Shown piece after piece: positions 7,212 through 15,158 of a DNA stretch of 51,882 nucleotides; the first letter of the stretch is position 1; each line of letters starts with the position of its first letter. Under the pieces are notes generated by a model. The model had not been told where the DNA came from. It saw only the letters and a program-made list of their open reading frames with translations, and ran no database searches. A program made the position numbers and the translations under genes. The stretch spans positions 1 through 51,882 of the forward strand of contig JAEINY010000009.1 in assembly GCA_016342595.1 (NCBI GenBank), written 5' to 3'. The stretch is from Marinilabiliaceae bacterium (GTDB lineage: Bacteria; Bacteroidota; Bacteroidia; Bacteroidales; Marinilabiliaceae).

Positions 7212-7605
7212 GATTGATCCTTTCTTTTACTTTACTCCAGGCTTTCGTATCATGTAAACAACATTCGGTCATGGTGAGGTACATTTCCTTAAATCGGGAC
7301 ATCGGGAGTGGCAAAAAATAGTACACCTTCAACCTGGTTTAATTCTTTCACTTTATCAATAGGTGCGAAATTAATATATTCTCCCGGTGTTTTGGGTAGA
7401 TTAAGACCGTCAATAAATTCCGTTACCATTTCAGGTGTTTTCTTGTATCGCTCTTTGTGTGATACAAATTCAGGAATAAAGGGGGGAGCAGCAGCAAAAC
7501 AAGTATACACTCTTCCTCCGGATCAGATGAGTGCCAGAATACAATTGGCAATTCAATATTTCCAAAGGCTTTTTTAAAATTCGCTGTAAAAATAGTCGTC
7601 TCCAT
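7201..7605 (-). pseudogene. DUF169-family protein, frameshifted and internally deleted
   Basis: Pieces in successive frames reconstruct one protein. METTIFTANFKKAFGNIELP with VFWHSSDPEEECIL starts at 7605. After a frame change near 7500, CFAAAPPFIPEFVSHKERYK, KTPEMVTEFIDGLNLPKTPG and the hallmark VEGVLFFATPDV follow. After a deletion near 7290 comes MYLTMTECCLHDTKAWSKVK. The order and the RYKKTPE...FFATPDV pattern are those of DUF169 proteins, whose function is not established. About 60 or more residues between the last two pieces appear lost. It lies upstream of, and slightly overlaps, the MarR remnant on the same strand. Confidence 0.6.
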
Positions 7606-7747
7606 GATATGTCCTATAGTTTAGTCGGTGACTCCTTGTCACTTGAATTCTTAATATCTCTGCAACCTCTGCGTTGATTAATCTTGCATTATGAAAGCCA
7701 CATCCGATAGTTATCTTTTCAAACAGCCATCGGATGAATTAATTCAG

Positions 7748-9019
7748 TTAGTACTGCTCATAAATCCATGATTGGCACTTCGGAAACAGCGTTTCTATCA
7801 GAGCCCCTGTTTCTTCCGCCAAATGATTCACTTCGGGTTTGATGTATTGCAGCATCGGCGCAATATCCGGCCGGTTGAGTTGTAACTCTTGCCACGAACG
7901 ATGCCCCAGAATCAAGAGGGCAAAGAGATCGGACGGTATACAAAACGTATGTGATACCTCTTTATCTGATTCGGGATTAACTTCTTTCAATTGACCTTTT
8001 TTCCATTTCAGGTCGATTTGTTCACCATACAAATCCAATCTTACCGTTTCATTCCATCCTTTAAACGATGAGTTTAATACCCGTTTCTCCAATATCGGCT
8101 TCATCTTTTGAAGCAATGCTAATTTATTAACCACTTTTATCTGCCAGGCATAAGAGAGACCCCGTTGCACACCTTTCTGGATAGCCCACTGAGCCGCTAT
8201 GGAATCATGATGTAGATTCAAACGTAGATAAGGCTTCTTCTTTTTTATGGCTTCACCTTTAGCATATGTCATCAAGGCTTCCATAGCCGGCCAGCTGATT
8301 TGTTCACTCACCTCGCTGATGATGAGGCCATATCCAAAACCCGTATAAGGTATCCGTGCATAATATTGCTCACTATTTGGATGTTCAATGATCCAATAGT
8401 CAGCACCATACTCCGTTTCTTTACTGTGACTCAATAAATAGGTCCATTGTTCCTTAGAACGGCTAACCGACAGAAAATACTTCTGCCGATATAGCTCATC
8501 TTGTTGCTTCAAAAAGGGAATATCTTCCTGTGTGGCTTCCCGAATGACAAAGTCTGTTTCACTTGACTCATCTATCAGGTGCAGTGGTATTTCCATGTGG
8601 TTTTCCAGTGCCACGCAATAGTGGTATCCGAATTTGTGATAAAAGCCTGGTATGCCCTGAATCACTGCCAAGTCGTAGTTTTCTTCCCGTAATCGATGGT
8701 CGAAGCGGTGATTGAGGCGCTTCATCAATCCTTTCCCCCGGTGATTGGCTTGGGTACCCACAATACCCATCTCAGCCACTTTAAGTGGGATACCGGCCAT
8801 TTCCCATTGCCAGGGAATGAGGGCAAAGGCTGAAACGATGGAGTGTGTGGGGGCATCCTCAGCCACAAACCAATGATCCGGTTTCAACCCGGGGAGATGA
8901 TGGCTCATGGTTTCTGCAAAGTCACCTACTTTTTCAGGGTGAAACACTGTATTAAAAAGTGGTTTTAGTTGATTGATATCATTTTGATCGTGTGCGTTTC
9001 GAATGATATAATTGCTCAT
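7748..9019 (-). CDS. Eis-like GNAT N-acetyltransferase
   Basis: A 423-residue two-domain acetyltransferase. The N-terminal half has the GNAT core: AEMGIVGTQANHRGKGLMKR holds the acetyl-CoA pyrophosphate loop (HRGKGL), and IQGIPGFYHKFGYHYC is the usual end of the core. A second GNAT-like fold (about residues 160-310) and a C-terminal sterol-carrier-like domain follow, as in Eis-type enzymes. The substrate is unknown; Eis relatives acetylate aminoglycosides or protein lysines. The frame is open upstream to 9103, but that stretch encodes the palindromic terminator of rsgA, so ATG 9019 (MSNYIIRNAHDQND) is the better start. It follows rsgA on the same strand but is separated from it by that terminator. 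Confidence 0.78.
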   Translation of the reverse strand: MSNYIIRNAHDQNDINQLKPLFNTVFHPEKVGDFAETMSHHLPGLKPDHWFVAEDAPTHSIVSAFALIPWQWEMAGIPLKVAEMGIVGTQANHRGKGLMKRLNHRFDHRLREENYDLAVIQGIPGFYHKFGYHYCVALENHMEIPLHLIDESSETDFVIREATQEDIPFLKQQDELYRQKYFLSVSRSKEQWTYLLSHSKETEYGADYWIIEHPNSEQYYARIPYTGFGYGLIISEVSEQISWPAMEALMTYAKGEAIKKKKPYLRLNLHHDSIAAQWAIQKGVQRGLSYAWQIKVVNKLALLQKMKPILEKRVLNSSFKGWNETVRLDLYGEQIDLKWKKGQLKEVNPESDKEVSHTFCIPSDLFALLILGHRSWQELQLNRPDIAPMLQYIKPEVNHLAEETGALIETLFPKCQSWIYEQY

Positions 9020-9046
9020 GGTATTTTTTAAATAATTGGTTGTGAA

Positions 9047-9077
9047 AGACCTTAAGGTTTTTAAAACCTTAAGGTCT
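9047..9077. terminator. 31-bp palindrome acting as rsgA terminator; same sequence as at 31899
   Basis: The arms AGACCTTAAGGTTTT and its complement form a nearly perfect palindrome with AT-rich centre, 13 bases after the rsgA stop. Exactly the same element (reverse orientation of its asymmetric centre) lies at 31899-31929. It can terminate in both directions and is probably a dispersed palindromic repeat. Confidence 0.65.
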
Positions 9078-9089
9078 AAATTCAAATTG

Positions 9090-10148
9090 CTATAACTTAC
9101 CATGTTTACCTTTTTTCATATTCTTGATTAGGCGGGATAAATCTTTCGATTTCCGCTTTTTATCCAAGGTGCTGGCTGCATAATGATCAGCTTCTCGTTT
9201 CAGCTTGAGATAACTGTTGTAAACCGATTCATCCAGTTCATGGTTTTCAACAGCTTCAATCACAGCACAGCCTGCCTCACTGGTATGACTGCAGTCATGA
9301 TACCGGCATTGGTGTGCTAACCGTTCGATCTCACTGAAAGTGGAAGCTACCGCATCCGTGTCATCCAGTGCTAAGGCAAACTCACGCACGCCCGGGGTAT
9401 CAATCATCAGACAGCCATTGGGCAATAGGAACAATTCACGATTCGTTGTGGTATGCTTTCCTTTGCCAACAGTATCACTCATGGCATTGGTCTTTTGTAT
9501 CATTTGATGCGAGAGCGCATTGAGCAGCGTACTCTTACCGGCACCCGAAGTTCCCAATAAAACATAGGTCAAGCCTTGCTCCATGGTGCCTTCCAACTCC
9601 TGGAGGCCCTCTCCTGTGATGGCACTGATGCCATATACTGCTACGTCAGGCAATAACTCTTGAATTAAGTGTATTTGTTGAGCTGACTCTTCAGATAGAT
9701 CCATCTTATTTAAAGCGATAATCGGTTTTATACCGGCATCTTTCAGGCCCACCAACATACGTTCCAGGCGCGCGGGATTAAAATCACGGTCTAATCCCTG
9801 CACCAGAATGGCCATGTCCACGTTTGTGACCAATACTTGTTTGCCGGTTGTTTTCCCGGGATATTTTCGGGCTAATACAGTATGACGTGGCAGCACTTCT
9901 GTGATGATTCCCATGGGATCGTAGGGGAGAAGCAGCACCCAATCGCCGGTATGCGGTAAGTCTTCCGGTAGCTTGTTGAATTGCAGCTGACCAGCTAATT
10001 CACAGGTATATTCACCTGAAGCTGTTTGTACAATGTAGTTGGTTTTGTGAACGGTCATTATTCGACCGGGGATCATCTCTTCCGGGTAATTGGGCAGAAG
10101 TTGATTTAGTTTTGCATTCCAGCCAAACGGGTATAATGAGGTAATCAT
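9090..10148 (-). CDS. rsgA: Ribosome small-subunit-dependent GTPase RsgA
   Basis: A 352-residue circularly permuted GTPase that helps mature the 30S subunit and is released on GTP hydrolysis. Order: an OB-fold (about 25-100), then the permuted G domain with NKMD (147-150, G4) before the P-loop GTSGAGKST (199-207, G1), the TTT switch region (233-235) and DTPG (250-253, G3), then the zinc site C281, C286, H288, C294. All key residues are present and the length is normal. The leader may be about 190 bases long with two hairpins if the TATATTTG box at 10354-10347 is its promoter. The downstream gene is an acetyltransferase beyond a strong palindrome, so rsgA is probably transcribed alone. Confidence 0.95.
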   Translation of the reverse strand: MITSLYPFGWNAKLNQLLPNYPEEMIPGRIMTVHKTNYIVQTASGEYTCELAGQLQFNKLPEDLPHTGDWVLLLPYDPMGIITEVLPRHTVLARKYPGKTTGKQVLVTNVDMAILVQGLDRDFNPARLERMLVGLKDAGIKPIIALNKMDLSEESAQQIHLIQELLPDVAVYGISAITGEGLQELEGTMEQGLTYVLLGTSGAGKSTLLNALSHQMIQKTNAMSDTVGKGKHTTTNRELFLLPNGCLMIDTPGVREFALALDDTDAVASTFSEIERLAHQCRYHDCSHTSEAGCAVIEAVENHELDESVYNSYLKLKREADHYAASTLDKKRKSKDLSRLIKNMKKGKHGKL

Positions 10149-10264
10149 GATATACTGGTTTAAGTATTCAAAATTTAATCCTTAAGGATTTTATAAGTTA
10201 AGAAATAATCAGAAGGAGACAGGTATAAATTTTTAAGCCCTATGATAATACAGCTCAATCTCTA

Positions 10265-10354
10265 CAGGTATGCTTTAGAGTACCTGCCTTTACCCGACCA
10301 GTATCCGGGTGTTTTGGTATGAAGTAGTGTTTTTTAACATCCGGGACAAATATA
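10265..10354 (-). promoter_or_regulatory. Possible rsgA promoter box and structured leader
   Basis: On the minus strand TATATTTG (10354-10347) fits the Bacteroidota -7 box, though no clear TTTG lies 19 bases upstream. The predicted transcript then passes ACCCG/CGGGT (10310-10292) and CAGGTA/TACCTG (10286-10265) hairpins before reaching rsgA. I match no known riboswitch. The remaining gap from 10355 to 10551, upstream of the synthase-like gene on the plus strand, shows nothing distinct. Confidence 0.35.
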
Positions 10355-10551
10355 GTGTTTTTTGAGTAATTTAAAATTGAATTCTTTATGTAATATCAAT
10401 CAGTATCATCAATGTGTAAATCAATGGTGGTAATTACCGATATTCTGTTTTGAGTTTATTCATTTCTTCCATAACTTTAGATAGATCACCTGCATTGATG
10501 CTAGAAGTAGTTCAACATTAAGATTACTAACTTATCCTTTAGATCAAGACT

Positions 10552-11442
10552 ATGAGAGAAAATATGCAAATGGATAAATTGGCCAGGGATATGCGTCAGA
10601 AAGTATATGCTCATCTCTTACAAACGCGTGGATGGAAATACAGATCGTTCCTAAGGTATCTGAGGTTTTTTAAATACATCTCCTTTAGCCCGATCCGCGG
10701 AGATTTTCTTGAGTCATATTATACTTTAATGCGTTACATCGATGATATTGTTGATGGGGATGCACCTTTACCCGATGGATATCTTACCTCGGTAGAATAT
10801 GTTGAAGCGAAGCTAAAATTCTCCCGCACATTGGCTAATCCTGTTGATGAGGCAGATTATTTATTATTGTATTGTTTTCAGTTGGCCGATAAGTTTGGTG
10901 CAGATTTTACGGAGGAAACCAATGATATATTGTCCAGTCTTTTGTTTGATGCTCACAGGAAGGGAAAAGATATTGTTTTCCCGGAGGAAGAGCTGATGCA
11001 CCATTTCCATTTATTGGCTGTCAGGGGGACTATTCGTGCTACGCTTAAATTATTCAAAGAGTCTCCGGATAAATATGAATTATTGTCACCTCTGGGAATC
11101 GCAACCCGGATTCACTATGATTTACAGAATTATGAAGCTGATTTAGAGGCCGGGTATATTAATATATCCCGGGAAGATTGTTTTAAATTTGATATTCAGC
11201 CGGAAGCAATCAGGTTCCGGTCTCATCCGACTGTTCAGAATTGGTTCCGGCACCAGGCCAGCAAAGGAATGCTTCTTCTGGAGGAGCATCACGAAAACTT
11301 GAAGTTGGCAAATTTTTCATGGTTGACAAGAGGTACGTTGCCTTTGGTTTATGAGTATCCGGCCAGAAATTTCTTTAAGAATGTGTTGGCGGAAGAAAAG
11401 GAATCCGGAGATAGGGTATTAGTGAAAAATGAAAAGTATTAG
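10552..11442 (+). CDS. Squalene/phytoene synthase family protein
   Basis: A 296-residue all-helical prenyl-transferase-like protein. The first aspartate motif YIDDIVDGD supplies D64, D65 and D68, and the second, DLQNYEADLEAG, supplies D190 and D197. Together these chelate the magnesium that holds the diphosphates in head-to-head condensing enzymes. Length and spacing fit the family. The classical phytoene synthase would show a QLtNilRDv-eD block; here it is replaced by YDLQNYEADLE, so the product may not be phytoene or squalene. No carotenoid or hopanoid genes are nearby to settle it. ATG at 10552, 10564 or 10570 could start it. A strong terminator follows at 11589. Confidence 0.72.
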   Translation: MRENMQMDKLARDMRQKVYAHLLQTRGWKYRSFLRYLRFFKYISFSPIRGDFLESYYTLMRYIDDIVDGDAPLPDGYLTSVEYVEAKLKFSRTLANPVDEADYLLLYCFQLADKFGADFTEETNDILSSLLFDAHRKGKDIVFPEEELMHHFHLLAVRGTIRATLKLFKESPDKYELLSPLGIATRIHYDLQNYEADLEAGYINISREDCFKFDIQPEAIRFRSHPTVQNWFRHQASKGMLLLEEHHENLKLANFSWLTRGTLPLVYEYPARNFFKNVLAEEKESGDRVLVKNEKY

Positions 11443-11588
11443 GGAAAATAGAGATTCGGATAATTTGAATCGACTTTCACCTGGTTTTCATCTCACCAAA
11501 TGGTTTCTGGATGGAGTGAATGAAGCTGGATGTATTTTATGTATGGGTTATTATAGTGATATATAGCTTATTTATGCAATAAAAGGAC

Positions 11589-11618
11589 AAAAGAGGTGCA
11601 TTAGCACCTCTTTGTTTT
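11589..11618. terminator. Bidirectional terminator
   Basis: A perfect 10-bp stem AAAGAGGTGC / GCACCTCTTT with an ATTA loop (11590-11613), followed on the plus strand by TTTTAT and preceded by A-rich sequence. It sits between the synthase-like gene on the plus strand and a minus-strand remnant ending at 11630. Confidence 0.8.
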
Positions 11619-11629
11619 ATCGAATATAA

Positions 11630-12058
11630 TTATCGTTTCCAGGGTATTCGTGAGATATGTATACTCTTAAGACTAAGATTGGCTTTTAATTCGGTACGGA
11701 TGTGATCACGTAGTTTGACCAGCTCTTCCTGTTGGTGCATGAACAATAGCTTTTGGTTGGCAATAGAAGTGTTCCCCGGTTTATCCGCCATCACAAAGGT
11801 AGCAAAGGTCTCTGCAAAGTCTTCACCAGGATTGGTAGCTGCATAATCACTCACAAATTGGGTACTGTGTTTTTCATAAAAGGCAGAGACGTCTTCATCC
11901 GATTCTACTTTAATAAATTCATGCCAAATGGGTTCCCAGAATTTATTGTGAAACTTATAAAAGTAAGAATTAGCCCGGGCACAACCTTCTCCGGTAAAAT
12001 AGTGGGAAAAGCTGTTTTCATCAATAGTGGCATCAACCTGTGAAATATTCAGGCTCAT
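11630..12058 (-). pseudogene. C-terminal part of a zinc metallopeptidase-like protein, catalytic N-terminus missing
   Basis: The 142 residues begin MSLNISQVDATIDENSFSHY and include FTGEGCARANSYFYKFHNKF, FVSDYAATNPGEDFAETFAT and SIANQKLLFMHQQEELVKLR. In relatives that I recall, a signal peptide and a zinc-binding HExxH segment (…HE-gH-LsLN) directly precede the LSLN block. Here an in-frame stop occurs just upstream and no HExxH can be found, so the active site is lost. EDFAETF is probably the third zinc ligand region. The start lies 26 bases after the damaged end of the fecR-like gene, on the same strand, suggesting that a deletion joined the two. Confidence 0.55.
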
Positions 12059-12083
12059 CCTGAACCTCTTTCTTGTTTATGTG

Positions 12084-12912
12084 CTAGTATGTAAGATTCA
12101 TAGGGGAGCAAACAACCTGCATAACACTATCCAGGTTATTGCTTGATATGGTTCCGGTAAAATACTTATCGGAATAGTCTGGCAGCTTGATGCTAACCTT
12201 AAATCGTTTTTCAATGGTGGTAAATACGTTATTTAGTGACTCTTGTGAGAACTTCAAGGGGAGCTTCAGCCATTCGGGATGATTTTGAATGGAGACGGGA
12301 GTATGATTCCATTCGTTATTCATCAAAATGGCAGCTTCGCCCGGAAAGATGAGTTGGTGAAAATGATTGGTATTGCTGTGAACACTCACTTTTCCTGTGT
12401 AACAATGTAAGGAATAGGTGGTGTCACTTACATACACATTGAAACTGGTTCCTAATACCTTTACATCGGCAAGTGCTGTTTTAACCTGAAAAACGGGGCC
12501 TTTTTCTACTATGAAAAATGCTTCTCCTTCCAATCTGACATTCCTCCTTTTGTGCCATTCAGCGGGTTTGTAAAAAAGATGGCTGTTTTTATTCAGATAA
12601 ATCACAGAACCATCCGGCAGAGAAACTTTATGTATGGAATCATTAGCAATATAGCATTGCGGGCCTTGCTCATGTAAAACGGTGATGATTAGGATTAGGA
12701 GAGATGCTTGTGCCAAAGTCCGTCTGATCACACGTAACAATATCTGTTTGTTTTGCAATTTTATCCCATAAGGCTATAAAAAGGGGATGTTTCTTTTGTA
12801 TTGAAGTGACACCAAGGAAGGAGGTATACATCAGAAGATAGCGGCTTACCTCGTTTGGTAGGTGCCGAAGTGCATCTCGCAATTTCTTGTATATCCTTTC
12901 TTTTTGTGGCAT
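12084..12912 (-). pseudogene. FecR-like anti-sigma factor, frameshifted and shortened
   Basis: The cytoplasmic anti-sigma part starts at 12912: MPQKERIYKKLRDALRHLPN, ending in HPLFIALWDKIAKQT. The rest, a membrane segment ASLLILIITVL, the FecR domain VSLPDGSVIYLNKNSHLFYK and a DUF4974-like end SMQVVCSPMNLTY-type block (ends VMQVVCSPMNLTY), is in another frame that opens near 12758. Joining the two frames at the A-rich run near 12740 restores a normal FecR order. The C-terminus also stops early after NLTY, where family members usually have 10-20 more residues. FecR proteins hold an ECF sigma factor until a TonB receptor signals. The cognate sigma and receptor are themselves fused upstream (13079-13993). 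Confidence 0.6.
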
Positions 12913-13078
12913 GATTTGAACCGTGTTTGTGCGTTACTACAAACAACTGTCAAAATACCCTACCACTTTTTTATAACTTTTTCGTAATCGACATTAATTG
13001 AATACTTTGTTGGGGACTAAAAAGGTGAAGTCAAGTAAAAGGCTATAAATAATCTGAACTAAACTGATGGATGATTTT

Positions 13079-13993
13079 TCAGAATTTTACATTGATGAAG
13101 AAAACAGGTGTAAATGCAAGTGAATGAATATTGGTGGTGATGACTTTATTATGCTCTTCATTGGCGTAATAAAACTTTTTGCGAATATTATTATTTTGAT
13201 TGTACACATTGATTAGCGAGAGTCCTAATTGCCCGTTCAAATGTTTTGTTTCATATGTATACACACCGGCCAGATCCAGTTGATGAGTCGCGTTCAGGCG
13301 CGTGTTATTGGGTGTGCTGAGATAATCCTTTTGTGTGAAGTCCGTATAGGGTCTTCCTGTGAGATAGCTCCAGATATAGGAGAAATGCCATTTCTTATGA
13401 CGGTAAATTCCACTTAGCTTAAGTTGATGAGGTTGATCAAAATGTGAGGGGATTGTAATGCCGTTGTAAGTACTTTGGCCCTTACTATAGGAATAGCTTA
13501 CAATGGAGGTGTATTTGCGGAAATTCTTTTTAATGAGAATATCCAGTTCTACAGCCTTTTGATCTTGTGAGAAATAGGTGAAAGTCGTCTCGTCTGATGA
13601 TTCATCTTCATTTCGGGAGATATAGGATTCCGATAAACCCTTACTTTTACGGTAGTATAGCTCTATATTTACCAGGTAGCCATTGCCTGAATAATCAAAC
13701 CCTCCCTGAAGTTGAAAAGATTCAGAGGGGTGTGTACCTTCATGACCCAATACCCAGTATTCGGTAGTATTACCCAGCTCGTCGTATTGTGTGGTGGTGG
13801 ATAGAAATTGGTAATCATCTACTTTCTTGCGGTTCTCCCACAATTTCATAAATACATCTTGCGTCAAGTCTTCGGCCTTATCCATATTACTGGTTCGGTA
13901 AAAGAGGAAGTTTCTGATCTTTTCATAGTGAAGATCAAATACTTTCTCAAACCATTTTTTATCCCGTCTTTGAAATATTACTGATAATGTCAT
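13079..13993 (-). pseudogene. In-frame chimera of an ECF sigma factor N-terminus and a TonB-dependent receptor C-terminus
   Basis: The 304-residue frame is continuous but combines two unrelated proteins. Residues 1 to about 58 are sigma-70 region 2: VFDLHYEKIRNFLFYRTSNM then DKAEDLTQDVFMKLWENRKK. Residues about 60-304 are the end of an outer-membrane beta-barrel: alternating strands such as GYLVNIELYYRKSKGL, KWHFSYIWSYLTGRPY and the terminal aromatic FFINVKF. Sigma region 4 is absent, as are the receptor signal peptide, plug and most of the barrel. Neither half should work. The junction is near 13815. In normal loci the order is sigma, FecR, receptor; here receptor sequence precedes fecR, so more than a simple deletion is needed unless two loci were involved. 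Assembly error is possible. Confidence 0.7.
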
Positions 13994-14159
13994 TCCCTCT
14001 TGGTGTTTCCCTGATGCAAGTATAGTGAATTAATACCGATTCCTGATTTTTCAAACTGTGGGTATCAGGCATCATAAATTCAAAGTCGGGTAATGCTTAT
14101 AACGCTTGTATATTAGTATTATATGCAAAAAAAAGATGATGGAACGATTTGTTAAGATG

Positions 14160-14177
14160 AATAAATGTTCATTTATT
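14160..14177. promoter_or_regulatory. Operator palindrome of the TetR-family gene
   Basis: AATAAATG (14160-14167) and CATTTATT (14170-14177) are perfect inverted repeats around TT, 6 bases before ATG 14184. ATGAATnnATTCAT-like sites are typical of TetR/AcrR repressors. The position argues for autoregulation and against the longer reading frame starting at 14106. Confidence 0.6.
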
Positions 14178-14183
14178 TGCCGC

Positions 14184-14756
14184 ATGCGAGCAAAAGATAA
14201 ACAGAAGATAGAAGCGATATATAAGGCAACATTGAGTTTGACTCAGCAGATGGGGTTTGGTGGCATTACCATGGCTCGTATTGCCAGGGAAGCTGGTATG
14301 GCAACCGGGACCTTATATATTTATTTCAAAAACAAGGAGGAATTGATCAATTCTCTTTATCTCTATTTGAAACGGCAGAAAGCGAAGAACTTTTTAACAG
14401 ATATGAATTTTGATAATCCTTTAAAAGTGGTTTTGAAACAGATGTTTACCAAGATGCTAATGGGCATTGTTAATGAGTCAGCTGAATTGGCATTTCTGGA
14501 GCAATACCATCGTTCGCCATTCATCGATGAAGCAGTGCAAACGGAGGCCATGCAATTATTCCAGCCCTTCTTTGATATTATAGAACGGGGGCAAAAGGAA
14601 TTCTTAATTAAAGATGTGAAGATGGATCTTATTATGGCTTATCTATCAGGTACCATACATGAGTTTTCTGCATTAATTCAGGATAATCGCATGCCTTTAA
14701 ATGAGGATTCATTCGACTTGATGTTCACTATGATGTGGGATGGTTTGAAGACCTAA
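14184..14756 (+). CDS. TetR/AcrR-family transcriptional regulator
   Basis: A 190-residue regulator. The N-terminal helix-turn-helix is ITMARIAREAGMATGTLYIY followed by FKNKEELI (residues about 28-55), a textbook TetR DNA-binding domain. The C-terminal helices (about 60-190) form the ligand-binding and dimer part and carry no assignable ligand motif. The frame extends upstream to 14106, but ATG 14184 (MRAKDKQKIEAIYKATLSL) fits the family and leaves a perfect palindromic operator just before the start. The following MBL-fold remnant and the reductase at 15159 are on the same strand and may have been its regulon. The inducer is unknown. Confidence 0.88.
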   Translation: MRAKDKQKIEAIYKATLSLTQQMGFGGITMARIAREAGMATGTLYIYFKNKEELINSLYLYLKRQKAKNFLTDMNFDNPLKVVLKQMFTKMLMGIVNESAELAFLEQYHRSPFIDEAVQTEAMQLFQPFFDIIERGQKEFLIKDVKMDLIMAYLSGTIHEFSALIQDNRMPLNEDSFDLMFTMMWDGLKT

Positions 14757-14859
14757 AAAAAAATTACTCATAAGGTGAACTATAATTCATTTTAGCAGTT
14801 TCTCTTACCACGACTCACCTAATTTTGATTATAAAAGAAAAAAATAGAGTACATTGAAA

Positions 14860-15112
14860 ATGTTAATGATGATAGCACTTGGGTTGATAGCTTTAATTAT
14901 ACTGTCAGTAGCATTATACATGACTTCAGCACCACAGTTAGGCGGTAAGGTGAATGCTGCCGTTAAAATGAAATTGCAATAATCATCCCATTACAAGGAT
15001 GGGAAATTTGTGAACCTGGGGCCAATGCCTATGCCAGCCCCTGATTTTTAGACCAAGGTGGAGTTCTTTAAAAAGAGAGGGGGGCGAACTCCGGAAAAAA
15101 CAACGATAACAT
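14860..15112 (+). pseudogene. MBL-fold metallo-hydrolase, N-terminal remnant with nonsense codons
   Basis: From ATG 14860 one frame gives MLMMIALGLIALIILSVALY, a membrane anchor, then MTSAPQLGGKVNAAVKMKLQ. A TAA at 14980 follows, then SSHYKDGKFVNLGPMPMPAPDF, a TAG, and TKVEFFKKRGGRTPEKTTIT to a stop. The block order (anchor, P-fGgk, s-hykdGkF-Nl, ff--r--rtP) is that of membrane-anchored MBL-fold hydrolases related to N-acyl-phosphatidylethanolamine phospholipase D. The whole metal-binding domain (HxHxDH) is missing: the next gene starts 46 bases later. A deletion plus two stops makes it dead. It lies between the TetR regulator and the reductase on the same strand. Confidence 0.6.
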
Positions 15113-15158
15113 AAGCATTTGAAGCTAATCAATTATTATCTTTAAAATACTAAATTCC

